Shown in pieces: positions 35,175-43,330 of a stretch of 64,000 nucleotides of DNA. The stretch is from Trichomonas vaginalis G3 (lineage: Eukaryota; Parabasalia; Trichomonadida; Trichomonadidae), in assembly GCF_026262505.1 (NCBI RefSeq), contig NC_067206.1:24629896-24693895 (forward strand), read 5' to 3'. The position numbers and the translations under genes were made by a program. The notes beneath the pieces are model-generated. The model was not told the origin of the DNA. It did not search any database and worked only from the letters and a program-made list of their open reading frames with translations. Positions within the stretch are counted from its first letter, which is position 1, and each line of letters opens with the position of its first letter.

Positions 35175-35600
35175 ATAGTTATGTTAGAAAACATGTTAGA
35201 AAACATGTTAGATCTAACATTCTAACATAAACATTATTTTTGCTGAATTCCGTATGAAATTTCATGAGTTTTGTGTGTTTTAGACCATGTTAGAAAACAT
35301 GTTAGAAAACATGTTAGATCTAACATTCTAACATAAACATTATTTTTGCTGAATTCCGTATGAAATTTCATGAATTTCCTCATATGTTTGCTACCCTCGG
35401 AAAACCGAGGATAGAGATTCCGTACGAAAATCATGAAGAAAACTCATGAAAATCATGAAATTTCTCTAGACAGACTTCTTTCGGTCTTGCATAAAACTCT
35501 ATGAAAACAGTGAAATTTCTCTAGACAGACTTTTTTCGGTCTTGCATAAAACTCATGAAAATCATGAATTTCCTTAAGATAGAAAAAATAAAGTTAGTTT
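35175..35600. repeat. Mosaic repeat array between KilA-N genes (right)
   Basis: The array has two copies of the block AACATGTTAGAAAACATGTT + TGTTAGATCTAACA (palindromes at 35206-35219 and 35312-35325). A 61-bp copy of the KilA-N gene 2 hairpin segment at 35372-35432 corresponds to 35848-35908 in the gene, with three mismatches. Two copies of TCTCTAGACAGACTT...CGGTCTTGCATAAAACT follow, at 35463 and 35517. TCATGAAAATCATGA-type joints link the units. Confidence 0.78.
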
Positions 35601-35640
35601 TATTTTTTTTTATTTTTTTATCCGGAATATAAAGACAGAT

Positions 35641-36447
35641 ATGTCAACAACAGAGAACACAACAACAGTTATAGTCCATGAAGCTATAAATGAAGAATAT
35701 GAGTGGGTTCAGTTTAACAAACAACTCCGTCTCATTCGTTCGGTCAAAGATGACATGTACCAAATGCAAAGTATTTTGAATACTCTTCGTTCTACAAAGC
35801 AAGCATACCATTGGTTTGAAAACCAACAGACAAAAGAACTTTTAGAAGAATTTCCTCATATGTTTGCGACCCTCGGAAAACCGAGGGTCGAGATTCCGTA
35901 CGAAAATCGTCAAAATTTGCCAAATGGTTTGAGAGGTTGGTATGTACATAGACTTCTTGTAAATGCTGTTGCAATGTGGGCTTCACCTCGCTATGCTTGT
36001 TATATTTTCATGATGTTAGATGAAATTCATAGACAAGAACGTGAAGAGCTAGAGAACAAGCTTGAAGCAAAAGACAAAAACATTCAGAAAAGAATACCAC
36101 GTTCGGTACCAAAAGGAAAGGAAAAGAACTATAAGTATATGATTTACACTGAAGAGATGGAAAATGAAGAAGACAGAGATATGGTTATGTTGCATTTAGT
36201 CAGAAGAAACAACAAAAGCTTTTACGACCTTGCTAAGATTTACAAATCTGACAGAAATTGGTTCTATCGCGAAAACTTACCGATTTCAATGACACCGAAT
36301 GAAGATGTGAAACAAATAGTTCAAGATACGTTACCTCAAACACACTATGATATGAAAGGTTGTACAATACTTACCTTCAAAGAAGACTTACCGCTACTGA
36401 AGGAAAAAATAACAGAGTATTTTGACAACTTCAAACAAGTAGGGTAG
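35641..36447 (+). CDS. KilA-N-type domain protein 2 (Polinton B cargo)
   Basis: A 268-residue open frame. The N-terminal part is less typical, but LRGWYVHRLLVNAVAMWASP (residues ~98-117) is the KilA-N closing motif. A charged helix (DEIHRQEREELENKLEAKDK) and a C-terminal domain of about 140 residues (YKYMIYTEEMENEEDRD, NNKSFYDLAKIYKSDRNWF) follow. This resembles the extra C-terminal domains that accompany KilA-N or MSV199 domains in large DNA viruses. A hairpin (ACCCTCGG-AAAA-CCGAGGGT) lies in the coding DNA at 35869-35888, at about the same protein position as the hairpin in KilA-N gene 1. The frame looks whole. Confidence 0.7.
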   Translation: MSTTENTTTVIVHEAINEEYEWVQFNKQLRLIRSVKDDMYQMQSILNTLRSTKQAYHWFENQQTKELLEEFPHMFATLGKPRVEIPYENRQNLPNGLRGWYVHRLLVNAVAMWASPRYACYIFMMLDEIHRQEREELENKLEAKDKNIQKRIPRSVPKGKEKNYKYMIYTEEMENEEDRDMVMLHLVRRNNKSFYDLAKIYKSDRNWFYRENLPISMTPNEDVKQIVQDTLPQTHYDMKGCTILTFKEDLPLLKEKITEYFDNFKQVG

Positions 36448-36539
36448 ATGAACCATTTATTTTTACGCTTGACTTCAGATGGCTCAGGTAGCTCTATAAA
36501 GTAAATTGCCTTGTCAAATCCTTCTGGCATTCCGAGTCC

Positions 36540-36780
36540 TTCCATCCGACAAGAAAAGTTCTTCCTTCCGACAGAAAAAGTTTTTCCATCCGACAAGAAA
36601 AAATTTTCCCGACAACTGGAAAAAATTTTCCTGTTGTCCGTCCGTAAACCATTCAAATTTTCGAAAATTGAGAACTTTTTTCCCGACAACTGGAAAAATT
36701 TTTCCCGACAACTGGAAAAAAATTTCCCGACAACTGGAAAAATTTTTCCCGACAACTGGAAAAGTTCTTCCTTCCGACAG
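36540..36780. repeat. Tandem ~21-bp hairpin repeats (CCCGACAACTGGAAAA)
   Basis: At least five units of TTTTTCCCGACAACTGGAAA lie at about 36605-36765, each able to pair TTTTCC with GGAAAA. Related CCGACAGAAAAAG and CCGACAAGAAAAA variants lie on either side. Open frames across them on both strands are products of the repeat. A short plus-strand coding-like tail (PKPEEPTAPAPQQTY, ending at 36869) follows and may be the end of a lost gene. Confidence 0.7.
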
Positions 36781-36888
36781 GACACAAACGAATGTCTCAC
36801 GTTCCTCTTCCTGAATGCCTTCCAAAGCCAGAAGAACCGACAGCCCCAGCACCACAACAGACTTACTAAGACTAAACACTTAGATTTT

Positions 36889-37760
36889 TCAAGCTTGACT
36901 TTTTACAATTTGAACTTTGTTTGCGTAGATATGAATTCTGAAAGAAGTATGAGGGTCTTGTATGACTTTATACTTCTCCCATAGTTCATGTCTGTCAAAC
37001 TTACCTGCCATGGACTCTTTCATAAGTTCCATGAAATCGTCTTCGGACAATCCGGGGAAAAAGTATGATATCAGTAAGTATTCTCTTTACATCCTTACTT
37101 AAACTCTTTGCTGTCTGTACACAAATGACAACTGAGATGTTAAAGTGTCTGAGCTTCTTAAGAATTCGACACATATCTTGTTCTCTGTTTCTTAAGCAAA
37201 GGATGAGAGGCAAATCATCTAAGATAAGAAGACCTATGAGGGTATGTCTTCCAATCGTAAGATTGCAATTTCTTCGAAATGTATTCTATCTCTTCTGTTT
37301 GTTTCTGAAGTGTTTCTTCTCTAATATTCTCTGCATTTCCTCATTTGGGTCTTTAAACTTAGAATTTATATACTCATTTATAGCATTATACTTCAAAACT
37401 CTTCTTTGTATTCTTTATCCAATCTAACAACTCAGAGTCTTTTATACATACTAACTTAGACTTTTTATAATATCTTTGAACGAATTGACGGTTTGGTCAA
37501 ATTGACCAGAAGTACTACAAATAACAACTAACTCATAGAATGGGTTCTTCTCATCTAGTTCTTGTTGTTGTGCAGCCATTTTAAGATAAGTGAAAGTCTT
37601 GCCCGACCCAGGTGGTGCGATTAGACCTGTTATACCATTCTGAGCAAATAAGAACTTGTCATGTATAGGCTTTATATCTGAGCATTTTCTAACTTCCTCT
37701 TGTTCTTATTTAAAACATTCTCAAATTTTTGTCAATGTCAGCAAACTTTTTTTCTAACAT
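36889..37760 (-). pseudogene. Polinton genome-packaging ATPase, broken copy
   Basis: Minus-strand pieces of an FtsK/HerA-type (A32-like) ATPase. A Walker A region reads GLIAPPGSGKTFTYLKMAAQ, a following strand region reads FYELVVICSTSGQF, and later parts read CRILKKLRHFNISVVICVQT and LSEDDFMELMKESMAG. In viruses of this lineage the enzyme pumps DNA into the capsid. It looks broken, with several breaks. Confidence 0.7.
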
Positions 37761-37797
37761 ATTTTTAGAAAAATTAAAATTTTTATCTTTTTGAAAA

Positions 37798-38250
37798 TGT
37801 CGAGCGATTTCGCTATCTATATTCGAGACAAACTTTTTGACAGCAAAAACATCTGTCGACCATAAAATCTTACATAGTGTAAACAAGAAAGGGGAATTTG
37901 TTCTAAAGTTCTGTTTCTGGGAATATGACAAGAACCATAAAACATTACAAAGAGCAGTCTTAAAATTTGTCAATGACAGACTTGTTGACAGAGATGACGC
38001 CGATTGGAAAGATGAAGTCCAACAAAAGTTCTTAGAATGCAAAGAAGACACATGCGCTGTTCTTGAAGATGAAATAGAAAACAGAATAGATGAGCTATTA
38101 AAGGACAAAGAACTTTTACATAAATATGGTTGCGCCAAATTTGACATAACTCCACCAGAGAAGAAGAAGAAGAGAGAAAAGAAAGAAAAGAAAGTAGAAG
38201 AGAAGAAAGAACCTGAACCAGTTCCAGAGAAAAAGAAATTTGACATGTAA
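37798..38250 (+). pseudogene. Polinton small charged protein
   Basis: The main open part (~137 residues) has VDHKILHSVNKKGEFVLKFCF, an acidic helical middle (ADWKDEVQQKFLECKEDTC) and a Lys/Glu/Pro-rich tail ending KKKFDM. It is divergent from the ATPase and convergent with the next gene. The start region looks damaged. The function is unknown. Confidence 0.45.
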
Positions 38251-38266
38251 AAATAAAATTTTATTT

Positions 38267-38686
38267 TTAGAACATTTCTGGGTCAATGTCAATGTTCTCT
38301 TCCTCTTTAGGGGCAAACACTGGCTTAGACTCTAAAATCTTTTTACCCAATTTACCTTGAACTTCAACTATCTTAGACTCATAATATTCATAGTCGTCTG
38401 CTTTCTTTGGTTCATAAGGTATAACAAGTTTGTATGCTTTGCCTTCTTTAAGGTTTGAAAACCTTCTGTCAAAATTTTCTTTGACTGCTAACATACCGTC
38501 AATGTCTAAGTCTTCAAATTTCGCACCATTTTTAGTCACAATAGCAAACTTAACTGGTTCGATGTTCCAAACTTTGTCAAATGAAGACTTTTCAAAATGG
38601 TAGAAGTAAACATTCAAATATGTGAATGGGTCTAGTTCTTCTTTAAGTCCTGACATGTACTTGTTTACTGAGATGAATTTTGCCAT
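38267..38686 (-). CDS. Polinton hypothetical protein, 139 aa
   Basis: The open frame begins MAKFISVNKYMSGLKEELDP and has beta-rich segments (KFAIVTKNGAKFEDLDIDG, AYKLVIPYEPKK). It has an acidic end (EEENIDIDPEMF) of the kind seen in single-stranded-DNA-binding proteins. It lies just downstream of the helicase on the same strand, which would suit a replication role. This is a guess from shape and place; no family is recognised. Confidence 0.5.
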   Translation of the reverse strand: MAKFISVNKYMSGLKEELDPFTYLNVYFYHFEKSSFDKVWNIEPVKFAIVTKNGAKFEDLDIDGMLAVKENFDRRFSNLKEGKAYKLVIPYEPKKADDYEYYESKIVEVQGKLGKKILESKPVFAPKEEENIDIDPEMF

Positions 38687-38722
38687 CTTTTCTATCGGAT
38701 AAAAAAATATTTTTTTTAAAAT

Positions 38723-39957
38723 TTACTCATAAAAATTTTTCTTTGTATATACACCATTCTGAACATCTAAAAGACTTTTGACATTTGCCAAGAATGTTCG
38801 TTTAGAAGCTGTCATATAACCATATTCTTGACAATATTGTTTATACGAATCGTACAATGACCTTTCATCTAATGACACAAAGTCAGTTTCATCTATGAAC
38901 AGTTCATATACACTCTTGTTTGCTTCTAACAATGTTTGTCTCTCTTCGGTATGTGGAATTTGTCTTGGATTGAACTTAGAAATATCTAATGTCATGAAAT
39001 ATGAGAACAAGTGGTTGTAAAAGTCAGATGTCAAAGTTTCTGCTAAGTCGTCAAAATATTCTGTATCTTGCATATGAGAATCTGACGTTCTGACAACTAC
39101 ATATCTTCTGTCAGAACTTTCTAACTTCATCGGAACAGCATTGTTTGAAACCATAATGAAGTTTGCAACATTTTCACAAACTCTTTGGTCTTTATATTTT
39201 CTTTCAACAACTCCAACTTTGTCTGTTATAAGACTCTTCAAAGCATCTGAGTTCAAAACTTTTGTTGTATCTATACTTTGAAGTTCATTGCAAACTATAA
39301 GTTTCATATTCTCAATTGAAGAGTTAAATTTACCACAGATGTTTTCTAAGTTTGTCATATTCGGGTTCGAATAGCCCTCTAACAGTTTGCATAAGATATC
39401 TGTAAAGAAAGTATTCTTACCTGTTCCTTGTTTTCCAATTATAATGAGAGCAGTTTCATTTTTAGCACTTGGATGTTGTAAGATGTTTGCAAACCAACAT
39501 AAGATATACTCATAGACTCTTTCGTTTCCATTGCATATAATTTCTTTGACATGGTCTAACCAAGCTTCTATAACATTTTCTTTCCATTCTACTTGTTCGT
39601 ATTTATATCCAGTGAAGATAGAATAGAAGTTTGGAGATGGTGTATAGAACTTTATACCACGAACTGAAAAATCTTCAAGTTTTGACAATAAGATATCCCA
39701 AGCATCTAACATCTTCATGCCAACTTGTACGACTTTTATTTTCTTAAGTTTCTGTTTACATTCTTGTTCTGAAATATTGTCGCTCTTGGTTTGTTAAAGA
39801 CAACATCCCATTCTTTCATAACATAACATTCTGGGCAGAGTCGACATAAATGACTAAACGTTTCAAATTCTCGACTGCTTTGTTATAGTCTCTAAATGGA
39901 CACATCTTTCTGAAGGCTTGGAAGTCATAAAAAATCTGAAACATCTATTCTGTACAT
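38723..39957 (-). pseudogene. D5-type SF3 helicase (primase-helicase), broken N-terminal part
   Basis: A long open frame of 331 residues carries Walker A as IIIGKQGTGKNTFF (about residue 96), Walker B as MKLIVCNEL and the sensor region NFIMVSNNAVPM. RRYVVVRTSD follows as in D5-like SF3 helicases, then a winged-helix-like end (YDSYKQYCQEYGYMTASKRT). Upstream to 39957 is a damaged N-terminal region. SF3 enzymes unwind DNA in replication of viruses and virophages. The core looks whole; the gene as a unit looks broken, with about one or two breaks. Confidence 0.75.
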
Positions 39958-39985
39958 TTTTATAAAAATAAAAAAAATATTTTTT

Positions 39986-40773
39986 TTATTCTTGAGCTAT
40001 TTGTTGCATTTGTTGTTCTTGAGCTATTTGTTGTTGAAGTTGTTCTTGTAGTACAATACTTTCACCAGTTGCATCTTCCAATTCGAAACTTTCTGCCGTC
40101 ATTGACAAATACATAGGACATAAAAGTTTTACAGGAACAAAGTTTGCGTCAACTAAGGTTAAGTTTATGTTTGCTAAAGTGTTTGAGTTTACTAAAGCTG
40201 AAAACTCTGCATTCGAATGAACAATAGGCAAACCAGCAGAAAAGTGTTGTTTATACGCATGAGTATCTTTTGGTCATAGTAGTTTCTGTCAACATTCGAA
40301 TAGCACTTTGAACCTAATTTGAAACAATATATAAAATAGGTGTACTTAAAGTCAATGGAACAGACATTCCTTGTATGACACCTTTTCCTGTTATAGGAAA
40401 CTGTTGGTAGTAAAAACCAGAAATAAGTTTTGTATTATAGCTCATATTGTTTATAGTAAACTCAGTCGGACATCCAAACATAATGAAACCTGCTCTAGTT
40501 GCAGCACATGTTACATCCGTCCTTAAAGTATTAAATAAGTCAACAAAACCTGTTGGTGGTATATCTGAGTAAGTATCTTCAAAAGAAGTATTTTTTACCA
40601 TTCACAACAACAAAGTCTTCTGGTGTCAAAAGAGCAAAACAGGCTTTAGTCGTCATTGTGTTTAAGGTTAGTTTACAATACCGTCCTTGAGGACTTTGTA
40701 AGTTTGTTGTTATAGAATTATATGACTCAGGGTTTTTAGTCGTAATAGTATAAACCACTATGTCTTCTGCCAT
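39986..40773 (-). pseudogene. Polinton minor capsid (penton-type) candidate, broken copy
   Basis: Pieces begin MAEDIVVYTITTKNPESYNS and continue with GFVDLFNTLR, MFGCPTEFTINN and SGFYYQQFPITGKGV, a beta-rich protein of about 260 residues. The tail ends in Gln-Glu repeats (QQIAQE). Size, beta content and place near the major capsid gene fit the single-jelly-roll minor capsid protein of Polintons. It looks broken, with about one or two breaks. The counterpart in copy C starts at 63269. Confidence 0.5.
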
Positions 40774-40777
40774 TTAC

Positions 40778-41359
40778 TTAGCAAATAAATTTTAATGAAA
40801 TGTTGTGGTCGTCAAATATTTTTATGACGTCTGGGAAACTATATTTTAAGTTCAACGTTTCACCTCCTTTCATAACGTATATCTTGTCAATGACATTGTA
40901 TGAAACACCACAGCAAGCAATGTCGGGTTCTATTTCTTTGATGTTTATATCGTCTGCCTCTGTCAAAAGTTTCAATAGTTCTTTCAAAATTTCATGAGGT
41001 GCGATGACATATGAGTTCACTTTTACAGGGTTGTGTTCAACCAAGTTTAACATTATACCCAAAGCTTGACAAATCTTCTCCTGAGTTTTAAGTTTGTCTT
41101 TAAGTTGTTGGTAGTCGTTTCGAATATCTGCAACAGAACTTAAGTCTCTGCTAACTTCAGGGTATGTTGGTTGTTCTTTTACAGGAACTATTGTTATACC
41201 ATCTTCGTCTTCGTATGGTTTCCCCACTTCAACATCTCTTTCTTTGACATTGACAACAACACTTTGACTGTTTGTTTGAGTTGGTGAATTTAACTTCACA
41301 TCTGCCACCGCCATTAAACCTTTTGAAACACTTACGCTTCTATTTTTCGGAAATGACAT
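40778..41359 (-). CDS. Polinton MSFPKNRS protein, 193 aa
   Basis: The open frame from 41359 is chosen because this ATG sits at the near-palindromic promoter and matches the copy C start at 62441; the longer upstream frame crosses the opposing gene. The N-terminal ~100 residues are flexible (VSKGLMAVADVKLNSPTQTN). A helical region (YQQLKDKLKTQEKICQALG) and a compact C-terminal domain with CCGVSYNVIDKIYVM follow. The function is unknown. Confidence 0.55.
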   Translation of the reverse strand: MSFPKNRSVSVSKGLMAVADVKLNSPTQTNSQSVVVNVKERDVEVGKPYEDEDGITIVPVKEQPTYPEVSRDLSSVADIRNDYQQLKDKLKTQEKICQALGIMLNLVEHNPVKVNSYVIAPHEILKELLKLLTEADDINIKEIEPDIACCGVSYNVIDKIYVMKGGETLNLKYSFPDVIKIFDDHNISLKFIC

Positions 41360-41377
41360 TTTACTTAGAATAAAAAG
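41360..41377. promoter_or_regulatory. Near-palindromic bidirectional promoter candidate
   Basis: TTTACTTAGAATAAAAAG is all that separates the opposing start codons of the MSFPKNRS and MDVFEY genes. It shares the TTAGAATAAAA core with 26318-26335 and is preserved in copy C at 62423-62440. Confidence 0.55.
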
Positions 41378-41797
41378 ATGGACGTATTTGAGTATCTCTT
41401 CGAATTGAAGCAAAACAAAGTTTACACACACAAACAATACAAGTTCATTGACAGAGTAGTTCTTTACACAAACAATGGAAAATGTTATAGAATAGCAGTC
41501 TTTGCTGAACCAAAATATTTTCATAAAGCAAAGAAAGTTGGTATAACCGAGATGGTGAAAGTTCTTGAAGCAGACAAAAATATAACAACAAAACTGACCG
41601 ATATTTCTAAAGGTAAGTTTATAATACAATATTATGTCAAAACTGGCGTACTGTCAATATTTGACGGAGAGAAGTCAGTTCAAGAACAACTTACTGACCT
41701 GCTGCCAAAATCTGCTCGATGGAAGCTGTCGTTATGCCAATCTGAGGAGCCCCAGCAGGTTTCATCGAACGAATCTTCAAAAGAGCATCTTCCGTGA
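41378..41797 (+). CDS. Polinton MDVFEYLF protein, 139 aa
   Basis: The open frame has a compact N-terminal beta-rich part (YKFIDRVVLYTNNGKCYRIA) and a helical middle (KAKKVGITEMVKVLEADK). Its last ~35 codons overlap the 3' end of the major capsid gene on the opposite strand (41691-41797), and the same overlap is seen in copy C. The function is unknown. Confidence 0.5.
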   Translation: MDVFEYLFELKQNKVYTHKQYKFIDRVVLYTNNGKCYRIAVFAEPKYFHKAKKVGITEMVKVLEADKNITTKLTDISKGKFIIQYYVKTGVLSIFDGEKSVQEQLTDLLPKSARWKLSLCQSEEPQQVSSNESSKEHLP

Positions 41798-43298
41798 AAA
41801 GTGCTATTGGTTTTGTAAACTTCTTTGCTTTCAATTCATCTGGACCGTCTCTGTCACCAGTATATTGTATTTGTACAGTACCAACAGTTGAAATACCACC
41901 CATAAAGTCTTCTGAGTCAGCAAATGGAATGCCAAGCCAAAAGTTTGAACGGTCTCCATTTGTATATTGAGTTTTTTGACCTCCTGTATGAGTCCATACT
42001 TTCACATATGGCATAATAGAACTTTGCATTTCAGGGTTAATGGTTGTTGTGAAGTTGTTGTTAAAGTTCATAGCATCTAATGTCAAGTTGTATGACCTCA
42101 TATCCTCAACTGTAGAATATTCTTCTCTTGGATAGTATTTGCCATCTATGTTTATATGGTATTTAATACCAGGGTTGTAGAAGCAAGAATAGTCATTTAT
42201 AGTTCGTCTGAACAGTACAAACATAGTATCTGCATGTTTCATTGCAGTTGTTAAAGCAATATCCGTTCTTGCACCTGGGTCAGCACTTTGGTTTCCAACT
42301 TCACCTGCAAAGTCTTTGACAGATATTTGGTGTATAGGGAACATAAGTGGAACTGCAATATATTTGGCAGCTAAAGCATTTGAAATATCTGGGTCCAACA
42401 TATAGACTGCAAGTCTGCTTTCTATTCTCTTGCATTCAAACTTTTCGCATGTAAACTTAACTGGGTCCCAAGCATCTCCAGCAGCATTGAAATAATAGTT
42501 TACTTCAGTGTTGAGGTTTGAGAAACCAAAGTCTAAGTCAACTTTGTCTTTGCAAAATTCGGCGAATGACGTTTTATTTGTTCCCACTACTTCTGTAAGA
42601 GTGAATGGGTCTTGTGTTGGTGCAATGACTAAGTTATTTTTGCTTGGAGTAAGTTCGATAGAAATTTTTCCTGCCCAGTTTGGCAAGTATCTTAAAAACC
42701 TGAAGATGAGGAAAGATGACAAAGGAACTCTAAGTTTCAATTTTACTTTGGTTACTGCTGCTGCAGTTTGTCCAGAAAGGTTAACATAAACTCCTGGAAC
42801 GTTAGGGTCAAGTCTTCTTATTTTCTCAATAGTTGCATACTGGTCTGTTTGTTCTCTAGCTTGTGGTTGTACTGAGTTTCTCAAAGCGAACCATTCATAG
42901 TTTGCCCATGTTACTGTTTGAACTAAGTCAGAGTTAGAATATATCTTATATCCCATGAAAACTTCTGGAGCATATTGGTATCCGACATAGAAAATTCCAT
43001 TGCAACCTTTCTTGTCAGACAACTTGGCAGAAGGTTTTATTTCAATGTCTTGTTCCACGTATAAGAAAGAGTTGTCAATAGAAATTATATGAAACCTGTC
43101 GCATGCAATATCTACTGTTGTTGAAGAACCTTCTCCAAACTCACCTACGTTTCCATAAGAAACAGCAGTTGTATATTCGTAAGTTCCAGGAACTATTTCT
43201 GACCTTCTAATGGCATTGTCGCATTCGTTATACCATTCGGAAACATTTCCGTTCATGGCATCCAAAACTGTTGGCGTTATATTCTGAGCGGCGTACAT
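41691..43298 (-). CDS. Polinton major capsid protein candidate
   Basis: A 535-residue open frame that looks whole. It is beta-rich with many aromatic residues: FHIISIDNSFLYVEQDIEI, KVKLKLRVPLSSFLIFRFLR, and SIMPYVKVWTHTGGQ with WLGIPFADSEDF. Length, composition and place among the structural genes fit the double-jelly-roll major capsid protein of Polintons. I cannot confirm the fold from sequence alone. The copy C counterpart at 60510 is closely similar. In viruses of this lineage, trimers of this protein build the icosahedral shell. Confidence 0.65.
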   Translation of the reverse strand: MYAAQNITPTVLDAMNGNVSEWYNECDNAIRRSEIVPGTYEYTTAVSYGNVGEFGEGSSTTVDIACDRFHIISIDNSFLYVEQDIEIKPSAKLSDKKGCNGIFYVGYQYAPEVFMGYKIYSNSDLVQTVTWANYEWFALRNSVQPQAREQTDQYATIEKIRRLDPNVPGVYVNLSGQTAAAVTKVKLKLRVPLSSFLIFRFLRYLPNWAGKISIELTPSKNNLVIAPTQDPFTLTEVVGTNKTSFAEFCKDKVDLDFGFSNLNTEVNYYFNAAGDAWDPVKFTCEKFECKRIESRLAVYMLDPDISNALAAKYIAVPLMFPIHQISVKDFAGEVGNQSADPGARTDIALTTAMKHADTMFVLFRRTINDYSCFYNPGIKYHINIDGKYYPREEYSTVEDMRSYNLTLDAMNFNNNFTTTINPEMQSSIMPYVKVWTHTGGQKTQYTNGDRSNFWLGIPFADSEDFMGGISTVGTVQIQYTGDRDGPDELKAKKFTKPIALFTEDALLKIRSMKPAGAPQIGITTASIEQILAAGQ

Positions 43299-43330
43299 TT
43301 CATATGAGTAAAAATATAGAATAGTTGGAT

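Noticed and set aside
33835-35600. CRISPR-like reading of the mosaic arrays
   Set aside because: The joints are degenerate, unit lengths vary widely, no cas genes are present and the context is a eukaryotic transposon. The pattern is reported as mosaic repeats instead.
36506-36984. Long overlapping frames on both strands
   Set aside because: They are produced by the ~21-bp tandem repeats, which lack stops in several frames. The residues are simple Phe/Ser/Lys repeats.
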